Assembly: GCF_003149535.1 (NCBI RefSeq)
Contig: NZ_QGDB01000006.1
Span: 1 to 64,000 of the forward strand
Source of the DNA: Falsochrobactrum shanghaiense
Lineage (GTDB): Bacteria; Pseudomonadota; Alphaproteobacteria; Rhizobiales; Rhizobiaceae
Direction: 5' to 3'
DNA length: 64,000 bases
Shown: positions 19,687 to 28,052 of the stretch, one piece after another
Layout of the letters: every line of letters starts with the position of its first letter
Position numbering within the stretch: the first letter of the stretch is position 1
Made by a program: the position numbers and the translations under genes
Notes under the pieces: model-generated
What the model was told of the DNA's origin: nothing
The model's input: only the letters and a program-made list of their open reading frames with translations
Database searches by the model: none

Positions 19687-20568
19687 TCAGGCAAACAGCG
19701 ATTTTTCGTTCTCGACCAGTTCTGAAATCAGGGCGGAGACGGCTGTTACGCGGCGCAATGTGCGTGCGGATTCATGATAGGTCAGCCAATAGGCGCGGCG
19801 GATGACCCGATCTGCGAGCACCGGCACCAGATCGGGATCGGCGCGTGCAATGAAGGAATGAAGAATGCCGATACCGGCCCCGGCGCGCACGGCCTCGACC
19901 TGGCCCAGGGCGCTGGACACTTCAAAATCGGGTTTCCAGTCGCGGCTGATTTCGGAGGCATAGGCCAGCGAGGCATTGATGACCAGATCCTCCACATAGC
20001 CGATGAGGCGATGGGCGCTCAGATCTTCCACGCTTTGGGGTATTCCATATTCTTCGAGATAGCTGCGATGGGCAAAGAGGCCGAGCGTATAATCCACCAG
20101 CCTGCGCGCAACCAGCCGGCCCTGTTCGGGGCGCTCGACCGTGATCGCTATATCCGCCTCGCGGCGCGAGAGCGAAAAGGAACGCGGCACGGGCACGAGC
20201 TGGACCGTCAGATCGGGATATTGCCGGGTGAGCCGCGCCAGCCGCGGTGCCAGAAATGTGACGCCGAACCCGTCGGGTGCGCCAATTCGCACTGTGCCGG
20301 AAACCGCAATATCGGCATTGCCGACCTGCGCGCGGGCGGAAAGCATCTCTGCTTCCATGCGTTCGGCGGCAAGCAGGAATTCCTCGCCCGCCTGTGTCAG
20401 TGTTGAGCCATTGGTGCGACGGGTTAAAAGGGTTGTTGAAAGCGCGGTTTCGAGCGCCGTCAGGCGGCGGGCAACGGTCGTATGATTGAGGCCGAGCCTT
20501 TTTGCAGCGCCCAGAATCTGGCCTGAACGCGCGACGGCAAGAAATATGCGTATATCATCCCAGTTCAT
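19687..20568 (-). CDS. LysR-family regulator divergent from mmsA
   Basis: Transcriptional regulator of 293 residues. The helix-turn-helix domain spans about 1-60 (MNWDDIRIFLAVARSGQILG; GLNHTTVARRLTALE) and the substrate-binding domain follows (VRIGAPDGFGVTFLAPRL; GAGIGILHSF). The ATG at 20568 places MNWDD at the start, normal for this subgroup; an upstream in-frame start would add 10 residues. It is divergent from mmsA across 131 bp, so control of valine/inositol breakdown is a fair guess. Confidence 0.9.
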   Translation of the reverse strand: MNWDDIRIFLAVARSGQILGAAKRLGLNHTTVARRLTALETALSTTLLTRRTNGSTLTQAGEEFLLAAERMEAEMLSARAQVGNADIAVSGTVRIGAPDGFGVTFLAPRLARLTRQYPDLTVQLVPVPRSFSLSRREADIAITVERPEQGRLVARRLVDYTLGLFAHRSYLEEYGIPQSVEDLSAHRLIGYVEDLVINASLAYASEISRDWKPDFEVSSALGQVEAVRAGAGIGILHSFIARADPDLVPVLADRVIRRAYWLTYHESARTLRRVTAVSALISELVENEKSLFA

Positions 20569-20619
20569 GTTTTGACGATTACTATAAAAAACGCACAACG
20601 GATACGCTTTTCAGTGCCT

Positions 20620-20637
20620 TGCAATCAATAATTTGCA
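20620..20637. promoter_or_regulatory. Candidate operator between LysR gene and mmsA
   Basis: TGCAA (20620-20624) and TTGCA (20633-20637) form an interrupted dyad in the 131-bp divergent region. LysR-type regulators often bind T-N11-A dyads in such places. The half-sites are only 5 bp, so this is a suggestion. Confidence 0.3.
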
Positions 20638-20699
20638 GAGCGATGATGAAGCACGAACAGGGTCTTTTGCCCTTTTATGACTTTCAGGGAGGTCTATCC

Positions 20700-22196
20700 A
20701 TGCGTAATATCGGACATTTTATCGGCGGCAAGCATGTCGCAGGCAAGAGCGGCCGCACGGCCGATGTCTTCCAGCCGCTCGACGGCTCGGTGCAGGCCAA
20801 GGTGGCGCTTGCAACCAAGGAAGAGGTGCGCGCGGCAGTGGAAAATGCCAAGGCGGCACAGCCGGCATGGGGCGCCACCAATCCGCAGCGCCGCGTGCGT
20901 ATCCTGCGCAAGTTCATCGAACTGGTCGAGGCCGAATATGACAGCCTTGCCGAATTGCTGGCGCGTGAGCATGGCAAGACCATTGCCGATGCGAAGGGCG
21001 ATATTCAGCGCGGCCTTGAAGTGGTCGAAGTCAGCCTTGGTGCGCCGCATATGCTCAAGGGTGAGTTCACCGATAATGCCGGAACGGGTATCGATACCTA
21101 TTCCATGCGCCAGCCGCTTGGTGTCGTCGCCGGCATCACGCCGTTCAATTTCCCGGCCATGATCCCGCTCTGGAAGGCTGGCCCTGCGATTGCCTGCGGT
21201 AATGCCTTCATCCTCAAGCCTTCCGAACGCGATCCGGGCGTGCCGATGCGCTTTGCCGAACTGTTCATGGAAGCGGGTCTTCCGGCAGGTATTTTCAACG
21301 TGGTCAATGGCGACAAGGAATCGGTTGATGCGCTGCTCGACGATCCCGATGTGCAGGCTATCGGCTTTGTCGGCTCCACGCCGATTGCGAAATATATCTA
21401 TGGCCGCGGCTGCTCGAACGGCAAGCGCGTGCAGTGCTTTGGCGGTGCGAAGAACCATCTTCTCATTATGCCGGATGCGGATATGGACCAGACCGTCGAT
21501 GCGCTGATCGGTGCGGGCTATGGTTCGGCGGGCGAGCGCTGCATGGCGATTTCGGTCGCGGTGCCGGTTGGCGAAGATACTGCTAACCGCCTGATGGAAA
21601 AGCTGGTTCCGCGCGTCGAGGCGCTGAAAATCGGCACCTCGACCGACAATTCCGCCGATTACGGTCCGCTGGTCACGCGGGAAGCGCTTGAGCGCGTGCG
21701 CAATTATGTCGATCTTGGCGTCGAGGAAGGCGCGAAGCTCGTCGTCGATGGTCGTGGCTTTAAGATGCAGGGCTATGAAGACGGTTTCTATATGGGCGGC
21801 TGCCTGTTCGACCATGTAACGCCGGATATGCGCATCTATAAGGAAGAGATTTTCGGCCCGGTTCTTTCCATCGTGCGCGCCAAGAATTACGAAGAAGCGC
21901 TCGCTCTGCCCAATGATCATGAATATGGCAATGGTGTCGCCATCTTCACCCGTGACGGCGATGCGGCGCGTGATTTCGCAAGCCGCGTGCAGGTCGGCAT
22001 GGTCGGCATCAATGTGCCGATCCCGGTTCCGATTGCCTATTACACCTTCGGCGGCTGGAAGGCTTCCGGCTTCGGCGATCTCAACCAGCATGGCCCGGAT
22101 GCATTCCGCTTCTATACCAAGACCAAGACCGTCACCTCGCGCTGGCCGTCTGGCGTGAAAGACGGCGCGGAGTTTGTTATTCCGACGATGAAGTAA
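20700..22196 (+). CDS. mmsA: Methylmalonate-semialdehyde dehydrogenase (CoA-acylating)
   Basis: Converts methylmalonate semialdehyde or malonate semialdehyde to propionyl-CoA or acetyl-CoA using NAD and CoA, in valine, thymine and inositol breakdown. The 498-residue protein has the N-terminal HFIGGKHVAGKSGRTADVF, the substrate/cofactor segment GITPFNFPAMIPLWK, the catalytic cysteine in GSAGERCMAIS near residue 284, and the C-terminal YTFGGWKASGFGD. AGGGAGG lies a few bases before the ATG at 20700. Valine-pathway partners are not in the window. Confidence 0.96.
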   Translation: MRNIGHFIGGKHVAGKSGRTADVFQPLDGSVQAKVALATKEEVRAAVENAKAAQPAWGATNPQRRVRILRKFIELVEAEYDSLAELLAREHGKTIADAKGDIQRGLEVVEVSLGAPHMLKGEFTDNAGTGIDTYSMRQPLGVVAGITPFNFPAMIPLWKAGPAIACGNAFILKPSERDPGVPMRFAELFMEAGLPAGIFNVVNGDKESVDALLDDPDVQAIGFVGSTPIAKYIYGRGCSNGKRVQCFGGAKNHLLIMPDADMDQTVDALIGAGYGSAGERCMAISVAVPVGEDTANRLMEKLVPRVEALKIGTSTDNSADYGPLVTREALERVRNYVDLGVEEGAKLVVDGRGFKMQGYEDGFYMGGCLFDHVTPDMRIYKEEIFGPVLSIVRAKNYEEALALPNDHEYGNGVAIFTRDGDAARDFASRVQVGMVGINVPIPVPIAYYTFGGWKASGFGDLNQHGPDAFRFYTKTKTVTSRWPSGVKDGAEFVIPTMK

Positions 22197-22380
22197 CCCC
22201 AGACGATTTGTTTGCTTGCGCGTCCTCGCTTTGCTGCGCGGGAGAAAAATGAAGCTTGTGTGACGGCATGACGATTCTGCTTGCACAAGGGCGCGCCGGG
22301 CGTGATGTTGGAGAAATGATCCGGGCAGGCTGGTCAGGTCCTGCCCGGATCATGCACCAATATCGACAGACAGGCATATC

Positions 22381-22671
22381 ATGGCCGAGCGGCGGCAGGC
22401 AGCAAAAGACGAAAGCGGCAAAAGACCGGGGGCGCGGACGCAAGACCAGGAAGAGTCTCGCCGCATACTGGAGCGGATGGAGCGCGAATCGAGTGCCATG
22501 GAAACCATGGTGCAGCGCGGCTTTTCCCGCACCGCCAGCCATCTTTCGGCGCATGATGCCGACACGGCCGATCCTGTCGAGGTCTGGGCCACCCGCATCG
22601 GGCGCGTGCTGGGCCTTTTCATCACATTGGCGATCATCGTCTGGCTCGTCACCTATCTCCTGCAAGGCTGA
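22381..22671 (+). CDS. Hypothetical small protein with one C-terminal membrane segment
   Basis: Unrecognised protein of 96 residues. The first 70 are hydrophilic and charged (EESRRILERMERESSAMETM could form a short amphipathic helix). The end (VLGLFITLAIIVWLVTYLLQ) is one hydrophobic segment, so the protein is probably tail-anchored with the bulk in the cytoplasm. It begins at ATG 22381 and ends 6 bp before pdxY, with which it may be cotranscribed. Coding evidence is moderate: codon use looks like its neighbours. Confidence 0.65.
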   Translation: MAERRQAAKDESGKRPGARTQDQEESRRILERMERESSAMETMVQRGFSRTASHLSAHDADTADPVEVWATRIGRVLGLFITLAIIVWLVTYLLQG

Positions 22672-22677
22672 ATCGTC

Positions 22678-23562
22678 ATGGCATTTCCTGCATCTTCGGA
22701 CGCAACAAGCGTTATCGTCATCTCAAGCCATGTCGTGCGCGGCTCCGTCGGCAATCGCGCGGCGGTCTTCGCGCTGGAATCACTCGGCTTTCCCGTTTGG
22801 GCCGTGCCGACCGTGGTGTTGCCCTGGCATCCGGGACACGGACCGGCGGGGCGTATCGTGCCGCCGCCGCAGGAATTTGCAGGTCTGATGCAGGATCTTG
22901 AACGCGCGCCATGGCTGGGTGAGGTCGGAGCGGTATTGACCGGTTATCTTGGGCATTCCGAACAGGTACAGGCCATTGCCGGGCTGGTCCGCGCCGTCAA
23001 GGCGCGCAATCCCAAGGCCCTTTATCTGTGCGATCCGGTGATCGGCGATCTGAAGGGGCTTTACGTGCCCGAGGCAACGGCTACCGGCATTCGCGATGAC
23101 CTGCTGCCTCTCGCCGATATTGCGACGCCCAATCGTTTCGAGCTTGCATGGCTTACGGGGGTGGCGCTTGAAGATAACAAGGCGCTGATGGAGGCGGCTC
23201 TGGAAATAGGGCCTGCCACTACGCTGGTGACGTCGGCCTTTCCACTGATGGGGGGAAGCACCGGCAATATTCTGCTCACACCCACGCTTGCCCTGATGGC
23301 TGAGCACCGCTGCGTGCAAGGGCCGACCAACGGGCTGGGCGATCTTACGGCGGCGCTGCTTCTGGCGCGAAAACTGGCGGGATTTTCCGACGAGAAGATG
23401 CTGCAAAGCACGACGGCTGCGGTTTTCGAGATCATGGCGCGCGCGGCAAAGCGCGGAGCGGACGAACTCATGCTGGAGGCCGATGCGGCCAGCCTGTCCT
23501 CGCCGATGGCCATGGTGCAGATGCGGCGGCTGGTTCATCCGACAAAAGGCCTTCGGGCATAG
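22678..23562 (+). CDS. pdxY: Pyridoxal kinase
   Basis: Ribokinase-family kinase of 294 residues that phosphorylates pyridoxal in the vitamin B6 salvage pathway. SSHVVRGSVGNRAAVFALE is the PdxY/PdxK N-terminal motif, YLCDPVIGD is the central strand, TPNRFELAWLTG is typical, and the C-terminal catalytic loop GPTNGLGDLTAALLLARKL has the anion-hole GxGD with the general-base aspartate. The stop codon opens a G-rich tandem repeat (23560-23594). Confidence 0.9.
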   Translation: MAFPASSDATSVIVISSHVVRGSVGNRAAVFALESLGFPVWAVPTVVLPWHPGHGPAGRIVPPPQEFAGLMQDLERAPWLGEVGAVLTGYLGHSEQVQAIAGLVRAVKARNPKALYLCDPVIGDLKGLYVPEATATGIRDDLLPLADIATPNRFELAWLTGVALEDNKALMEAALEIGPATTLVTSAFPLMGGSTGNILLTPTLALMAEHRCVQGPTNGLGDLTAALLLARKLAGFSDEKMLQSTTAAVFEIMARAAKRGADELMLEADAASLSSPMAMVQMRRLVHPTKGLRA

Positions 23563-23594
23563 GGGGCGGGCGTAGGGGGTGGGCGTAGGGGGGA
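23560..23594 (+). repeat. G-rich 13-bp tandem repeat with G-quadruplex pattern
   Basis: The unit TAGGGGGCGGGCG (23560-23572) is repeated with one change (23573-23585) and then partly (23586 on). Together they give five runs of three or more G on the plus strand within about 33 bases. The first T is also the first base of the pdxY stop codon. The segment precedes the carbonic anhydrase gene by about 80 bp. Confidence 0.8.
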
Positions 23595-23674
23595 GCCTTG
23601 GGGCGCAAGCGTAAAAATTGCGTGTTACGCGCTTTTTCGTTGCTCTCGATTTTCGATCAGGATAATGGACAGGC

Positions 23675-24313
23675 ATGGTAGATCTTCCAGAGACATTGCT
23701 TGCCGGTTATCGCACCTTCATGAGCGAGCATTTTTCGCATGAAACGGCGCGTTATCGGGAATTGGCCGATAAGGGGCAATCACCGCAAACGCTGGTGATT
23801 GCGTGCTGCGACTCACGCGCGGCGCCTGAAACGATTTTCAACACGGCGCCGGGCGAGATTTTTGTTTTGCGCAATGTTGCAAATCTCATCCCCCCTTATG
23901 AGCCGGATGGTGAATTTCACGCAGCTTCCGCAGCATTGGAATTTGCGGTCCAAAGCCTCAAGGTCAAGAATATCGTGGTCATGGGCCATGGGCGCTGCGG
24001 CGGCATCAAGGCGGCGCTCGATACCAAAAGCGAGCCGCTTTCACCGGGCGACTTCATCGGCAAATGGATGAGCCTGATAGCACCTGCGGCAGCGGCGGTC
24101 GGCAGCAACGGGCTGATGACGCAGACAGAGCGGCAGACGGCGCTGGAACGCATCTCGATCCGCTATTCCCTGAAAAACCTGCGCACCTTCCCCTGCGTCG
24201 ATATTCTGGAGAAGAAGGGCAGACTCACCTTGCACGGCGCCTGGTTCGATATTTCGACCGGAGAGTTGTGGGTCATGGATCAGCAAACGGGCGATTTCAA
24301 ACGCCCGGATTAA
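23675..24313 (+). CDS. Beta-class carbonic anhydrase
   Basis: Interconverts CO2 and bicarbonate; supplies bicarbonate for carboxylation reactions. The 212-residue protein shows the zinc-binding set of beta enzymes: CCDSR near residue 44 (Cys plus the Asp-Arg dyad) and HGRCGG near residue 106 (His and Cys). EIFVLRNVANLIPP is also conserved. The C-terminal LHGAWFDISTGELWVMD is typical of this proteobacterial type. From memory it resembles the described Brucella suis enzyme. The ATG at 23675 follows AGGATAATGGACAGGC. Confidence 0.93.
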   Translation: MVDLPETLLAGYRTFMSEHFSHETARYRELADKGQSPQTLVIACCDSRAAPETIFNTAPGEIFVLRNVANLIPPYEPDGEFHAASAALEFAVQSLKVKNIVVMGHGRCGGIKAALDTKSEPLSPGDFIGKWMSLIAPAAAAVGSNGLMTQTERQTALERISIRYSLKNLRTFPCVDILEKKGRLTLHGAWFDISTGELWVMDQQTGDFKRPD

Positions 24314-24327
24314 TGGATAACGGCATC

Positions 24328-24433
24328 TAGAGCGGTTCCTGTTTAAACGGAATCGTTGGAACCGCTCTATCTATTTGTTTTCACGCATTATCCGGACGCA
24401 AAACTGCTTCACACTTTTGCTGGAAATGCTCTA
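24328..24433. repeat. Palindromic intergenic repeat, two-arm (RIME-like)
   Basis: TAGAGCGGTTCC (24328-24339) pairs perfectly with GGAACCGCTCTA (24358-24369). A T-rich linker leads to a second arm that contains GCAAAA/TTTTGC and ends AATGCTCTA (24391-24433). The last 43 bases are nearly identical (two differences) to 30431-30473. It lies between the carbonic anhydrase and the convergent transglycosylase gene. Confidence 0.85.
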
Positions 24434-24448
24434 TCATCGCTGGATATG

Positions 24449-24477
24449 CAAACGCCCGGAACTTCCGGGCGTTTTCA
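24449..24477 (-). terminator. Terminator of the lytic transglycosylase gene
   Basis: AACGCCCGGAA (24451-24461) and TTCCGGGCGTT (24463-24473) form a strong stem; on the minus strand it is followed by a short T-rich run. It lies 20 bp beyond the stop of the minus-strand gene at 24493. Confidence 0.75.
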
Positions 24478-24492
24478 TTATTACCGACGATG

Positions 24493-25320
24493 TTATTTGC
24501 CGTCGATGGCCTTGCCCATTTCGGCAATGGCGCGCTGGTAGACGCTTGCGGCGTTCCAGCCCTGGATCGCGACAAAATTGGGCTCGCCCGGCTGGTAGCC
24601 CGCACCGCGCTGCCAGCCATGGCCGACGAGGAAATTGGCGGTGGAATAAAGTGCATCGGCCTTGGAGCCGACCATGTCTATGTGGCCGCTGCCATCGCCG
24701 TCCACGCCATATCTGAGCACATTGACGGGCAGGAACTGGGTCTGGCCGATTTCGCCATGCATGGCGCCGATCGCATTGGGCGCAAGATCCTGACGGTCAA
24801 TGAGCTGGAGCGCGGCATAAAGCTGCTCGGTGAAGAAGGCGCTGCGGCGGCAATCATAGGCAAGTGTCGCGACCGCCGAAAGCGTATGCTGTTTGCCCAG
24901 ATAGGAGCCAAAGGCGGTTTCCATGCCCCAGATGGCGATCAGCGGACCGGCAGGAACGCCATAACGCTTTTCAATATTGGCGAGGAGGGCGGCATTCTGC
25001 TGCTTGATGGAGCGGCCACGCTTGATGATGGTGTCGGTGCCGCGGACCCGCTTGAATTCCTCATAGGACAGCTTGAAGCTTTTCTGGTTGCGGTCGGCGT
25101 TGATCGTAGCGCGGGCATAATTGGTGCCGGAGAGAGCCTGGATCGCTGACGGACCGATGCCGCGGGCCTGCGCTTCCTTGATTGTCGATTGCAGCCAGGC
25201 ATTATATCCTGCGCCGTCATTGCCGCATTGTGCTGCGATGGCACTGCCGGTTCCGGCGATCATGCCGATTGCTAGAACTGCTGCTGCGGTCAATGACCGA
25301 CCCTTGGCAACGAATGCCAT
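24493..25320 (-). CDS. Lytic murein transglycosylase (MltB/SLT_2 family)
   Basis: Periplasmic enzyme of 275 residues that cleaves the murein glycan strand with formation of 1,6-anhydro ends. A signal peptide covers about residues 1-29 (SLTAAAVLAIGMIAGTGSAI, then AA). The catalytic glutamate is in IWGMETAFGS near residue 130. HGEIGQTQFLPVNVLRYGVDG is the second conserved block and DALYSTANFLVGHGWQRG the third. It lacks the peptidoglycan-binding domain seen in longer members, and no lipobox is visible, so it is probably soluble. It is a single gene facing away from ffh. Confidence 0.92.
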   Translation of the reverse strand: MAFVAKGRSLTAAAVLAIGMIAGTGSAIAAQCGNDGAGYNAWLQSTIKEAQARGIGPSAIQALSGTNYARATINADRNQKSFKLSYEEFKRVRGTDTIIKRGRSIKQQNAALLANIEKRYGVPAGPLIAIWGMETAFGSYLGKQHTLSAVATLAYDCRRSAFFTEQLYAALQLIDRQDLAPNAIGAMHGEIGQTQFLPVNVLRYGVDGDGSGHIDMVGSKADALYSTANFLVGHGWQRGAGYQPGEPNFVAIQGWNAASVYQRAIAEMGKAIDGK

Positions 25321-25426
25321 TCGTTTCTCCTTTGGAGTTGATTCGATCTCGGCGCGAATTTGCCATTCTTTATGGCAAATGTCATGCCAGATTGGCGGCA
25401 GGGAGCGCCATTAGCGGTGCTTTTGC

Positions 25427-25455
25427 TTGACAGCGATGCCATAAAGCCATAAATG
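25427..25455 (+). promoter_or_regulatory. Sigma-70-type promoter of ffh
   Basis: TTGACA (25427-25432), a perfect -35, and TAAATG (25450-25455) are 17 bp apart. Transcription would begin near 25462, about 200 nt before the ffh start. No gene is seen in the 340-bp gap between the transglycosylase and ffh. Confidence 0.65.
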
Positions 25456-25496
25456 CTCCCCCAATCTATCCGCGATCTACAGAACGCGAGCCGCCG

Positions 25497-25583
25497 ACCG
25501 GGACCCATTATGGTATAAAGCGATCCCGGAGGTCCACATCCGACAGCGCGATGCGCCCTCGGGTGCGTTACCTCTTTGGCGCT
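25497..25583 (+). promoter_or_regulatory. Structured leader of ffh mRNA (candidate)
   Basis: CCGGGA (25497-25502) can pair with TCCCGG (25524-25529), and GGACC (25501-25505) with GGTCC (25530-25534); these two pairings compete for the same bases. Downstream, AGCGC (25545-25549) pairs with GCGCT (25579-25583) around an inner stem TGCGCCC/GGGTGCG (25552-25567). I cannot assign it to a known riboswitch or leader, and it does not contain the conserved 4.5S RNA tetraloop sequence. Confidence 0.4.
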
Positions 25584-25660
25584 TCTTGAACTGGCAGGCA
25601 GGCGGGACGATCTATCCCTGATGAAGCCTTATGCCTCCTCGCGGATAAAAGGGAAATTCG

Positions 25661-27232
25661 ATGTTTGAATCACTTCAGGAGCGCCTTGGCTCCATTCTGA
25701 ACGGCCTGACCGGACGCGGCGCTCTTTCCGAAAGCGACGTGACGGCGGCGCTGCGTGAAGTGCGGCGCGCGCTGATCGAGGCCGATGTGTCGCTGGAAGT
25801 GGTTCGTTCCTTCACCGACAGGGTTCGCGAGAAGGCCGTCGGCGCGGAAGTTCTCAAGAGCATCAAGCCCGGCCAGATGGTCGTCAAGATCGTTCATGAC
25901 GAGCTTGTCGAGATGCTGGGCACCGAAGGCGTCGCCATCGACCTGAACGCGCCCGCGCCGGTCGTCATCATGATGGTCGGCTTGCAGGGTTCGGGTAAGA
26001 CAACCACCACCGGCAAGATCGCCAAGCGGTTGAGCGAGCGCCAGCGCAAGAAAGTGCTGATGGCCTCGCTCGATACGCGCCGCCCGGCAGCACAGGAACA
26101 GCTTCGCCAACTCGGCATTCAGACCACAGTCGATACATTGCCAATCATCGCCGGTCAGTCGCCGGTGGAAATCGCCGGGCGCGCCGTTCAGGCCGCAAAG
26201 CTTGGCGGTCATGACGTGGTGATCCTCGATACCGCTGGCCGCACGCATATCGACGAGCCGCTGATGGTGGAAATGGCCGACATCCGCCAGGTCGCCGATC
26301 CCCATGAAATCCTGCTCGTTGCCGACAGTCTCACCGGTCAGGACGCTGTCAATCTGGCGCGCAATTTCGACGAGCGCGTCGGCATTACCGGTATCGTGCT
26401 GACCCGCATGGATGGCGATGGCCGCGGCGGTGCAGCGCTTTCGATGCGCGCCGTCACCGGCAAGCCGATCAAGCTGATCGCCACCGGCGAAAAAATGGAT
26501 GCGCTGGAGGAGTTCTATCCCAAGCGCATCGCCGACCGGATCCTGGGCATGGGCGACATCGTTTCGCTCGTTGAAAAGGCTGCTGAAAACATCGATGCGG
26601 AAAAAGCCGCAGCGATGGCCAAGAAGATGCAGTCGGGCAAGTTCGATCTCAACGATCTTGCCGACCAGCTCAACCAGATGAAGAAACTGGGCGGCATGGG
26701 CGGCATCATGGGTATGATGCCGGGCATGGGCAAGATGAAGGATCAGGCTGCCGCCGCCGGTCTCGACGACAAGGTTTTCGACCGCCAGCTTGCGATCATC
26801 GGTTCGATGACCAAGGCCGAACGCGCCAATCCCGACCTGCTCAAGCACAGCCGCAAGCAGCGCATCGCCAAGGGGTCGGGCACGAGTGCCGCCGACATCA
26901 ACAAGCTGCTCAAGATGCACCGCCAGATGGCCGACATGATGAAAGCCATGGGCAAGGGCAAGGGCGGAATGATGAAGCAGATGATGGGCGGCCTTGCCAG
27001 CAAGATGGGTCTTGGTGGTCTGGGCGGCGGCATGGGGGGAATGGGCGGCATGCCCGATCTCTCCAAGATGGACCCCAAGCAGCTTGAGGCGCTGGCCAAG
27101 CAGGCGGAAGCAGCAGGGCTCACCAAGGGCGGCGGAATGCCGGGGCTTCCCGGTGGCGGACTGCCGGGGCTGGGCGGGCCGAAACTTCCCGGCCTTGGTG
27201 GCGGCTTGCCCGGATTGCCGAAGAAAAAGTGA
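25661..27232 (+). CDS. ffh: Signal recognition particle protein Ffh
   Basis: SRP54 homologue of 523 residues that binds signal sequences on the ribosome with 4.5S RNA and brings them to FtsY. The N domain starts MFESLQERLG. The G domain has GLQGSGKTTTTGKIA near residue 107, DTRRPAAQEQL, DTAGR and LTRMDGDGRGG. The methionine-rich M domain follows from about residue 325. The last 60 residues are a Gly/Met/Pro-rich tail (KLPGLGGGLPGLPKKK) longer than in E. coli Ffh (453 residues). GGGAAATTCG precedes the ATG at 25661. Confidence 0.97.
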   Translation: MFESLQERLGSILNGLTGRGALSESDVTAALREVRRALIEADVSLEVVRSFTDRVREKAVGAEVLKSIKPGQMVVKIVHDELVEMLGTEGVAIDLNAPAPVVIMMVGLQGSGKTTTTGKIAKRLSERQRKKVLMASLDTRRPAAQEQLRQLGIQTTVDTLPIIAGQSPVEIAGRAVQAAKLGGHDVVILDTAGRTHIDEPLMVEMADIRQVADPHEILLVADSLTGQDAVNLARNFDERVGITGIVLTRMDGDGRGGAALSMRAVTGKPIKLIATGEKMDALEEFYPKRIADRILGMGDIVSLVEKAAENIDAEKAAAMAKKMQSGKFDLNDLADQLNQMKKLGGMGGIMGMMPGMGKMKDQAAAAGLDDKVFDRQLAIIGSMTKAERANPDLLKHSRKQRIAKGSGTSAADINKLLKMHRQMADMMKAMGKGKGGMMKQMMGGLASKMGLGGLGGGMGGMGGMPDLSKMDPKQLEALAKQAEAAGLTKGGGMPGLPGGGLPGLGGPKLPGLGGGLPGLPKKK

Positions 27233-27237
27233 GTGTC

Positions 27238-27549
27238 ATGAGCGACGAGCAGAACACCATACCCGCCGAACTTCTGGCATTGCGCGCATCCATCGACAAT
27301 ATCGATGCAGCGCTCATTCATATGCTGGCCGAACGCTTCCGCTGCACCAAGGCGGTGGGCATTCTCAAGGCTGAACGTGGATTGGCCCCCGCCGATCCCA
27401 ACCGCGAGAAGCGGCAGGTTGAGCGTCTGCGGACGCTGGCGCAATCTGCCAATCTCGACCCCGATTTTGCCGAGAAATTCCTCAACTTCATCGTGAAGGA
27501 AGTCATCAGGCATCACGAGCATACCGCTGCAAATCACGGCGGAAATTAA
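27238..27549 (+). CDS. Chorismate mutase, AroQ type
   Basis: Small all-helical mutase of 103 residues converting chorismate to prephenate for Phe and Tyr. LRASIDNIDAALIHMLAERF is helix 1 with the active-site arginine, KAVGILKAERG carries the lysine that binds the ring-side carboxylate, and ANREKRQ-like NREKRQVERL continues the helix. The ATG at 27238 lies 6 bp after the ffh stop; a GTG at 27229 overlaps that stop. It sits between ffh and rpsP, a place seen in other Rhizobiales. Confidence 0.9.
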   Translation: MSDEQNTIPAELLALRASIDNIDAALIHMLAERFRCTKAVGILKAERGLAPADPNREKRQVERLRTLAQSANLDPDFAEKFLNFIVKEVIRHHEHTAANHGGN

Positions 27550-27610
27550 TTTTAACCACCTTCATGTTCCGGCCAAGACCGGCGCATAATAGACATCAGG
27601 AGATTGAACC

Positions 27611-28027
27611 ATGGCCCTTAAAATCCGCCTCGCACGCGCTGGCTCCAAGAAGCGCCCTTACTACCACATCGTCGTTGCCGACGTTCGCGCACCGCGCGAC
27701 GGCCGTTTCATTGAAACGCTCGGCGCATGGAACCCGATGCTCGCCAAGGATGCCGAGCGCGTGAAGCTCGACGCCGACCGCGTTCAGCATTGGATCGCAC
27801 AGGGCGCACAGCCGACCGACCGCGTCCTGCGTTTCCTCGATCAGGCTGGCGTTGCCAAGCGTGCAGAGCGCAACAACCCGAACAAGGCCGTTCCGGGCAA
27901 GAAGGCTCAGGAGCGTATCGCTCTCGCCAAGCAGGCCGAAGAAGAAGCCGCAGCCAAGGCTGCTGAAGCTGCTGCCGCAGCGGCTGAAGCAGAAGCAGCA
28001 CCAGCTGAAGAAGCCGCAAGCGAATAA
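27611..28027 (+). CDS. rpsP: Small-subunit ribosomal protein S16 (bS16)
   Basis: S16 of 138 residues. [20 protein letters not shown] and [22 protein letters not shown] are the signature N-terminus, and the core ends about residue 85. The remaining 50 residues are Ala/Glu-rich (low complexity), longer than E. coli S16 (82 residues). AGGAG lies upstream of the ATG at 27611. A terminator follows at 28053, and the usual partners rimM, trmD and rplS are not next to it. Confidence 0.97.
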   Translation: MALKIRLARAGSKKRPYYHIVVADVRAPRDGRFIETLGAWNPMLAKDAERVKLDADRVQHWIAQGAQPTDRVLRFLDQAGVAKRAERNNPNKAVPGKKAQERIALAKQAEEEAAAKAAEAAAAAAEAEAAPAEEAASE

Positions 28028-28052
28028 TCGTTGCGAAAAACTGCATTTTTTT

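Noticed and set aside
18893-19777. 294-codon plus-strand frame across the repeat and the DUF1275 gene
   Set aside because: Out of frame with the recognised membrane protein and starts within the palindromic repeat.
20694-22286. 530-codon minus-strand frame over mmsA
   Set aside because: Shadow of mmsA; high GC and codon bias keep the antisense frame open.
25321-25660. 4.5S RNA gene or a known riboswitch upstream of ffh
   Set aside because: The conserved 4.5S loop sequence is absent and I cannot match the leader to a known class; recorded only as a candidate leader.
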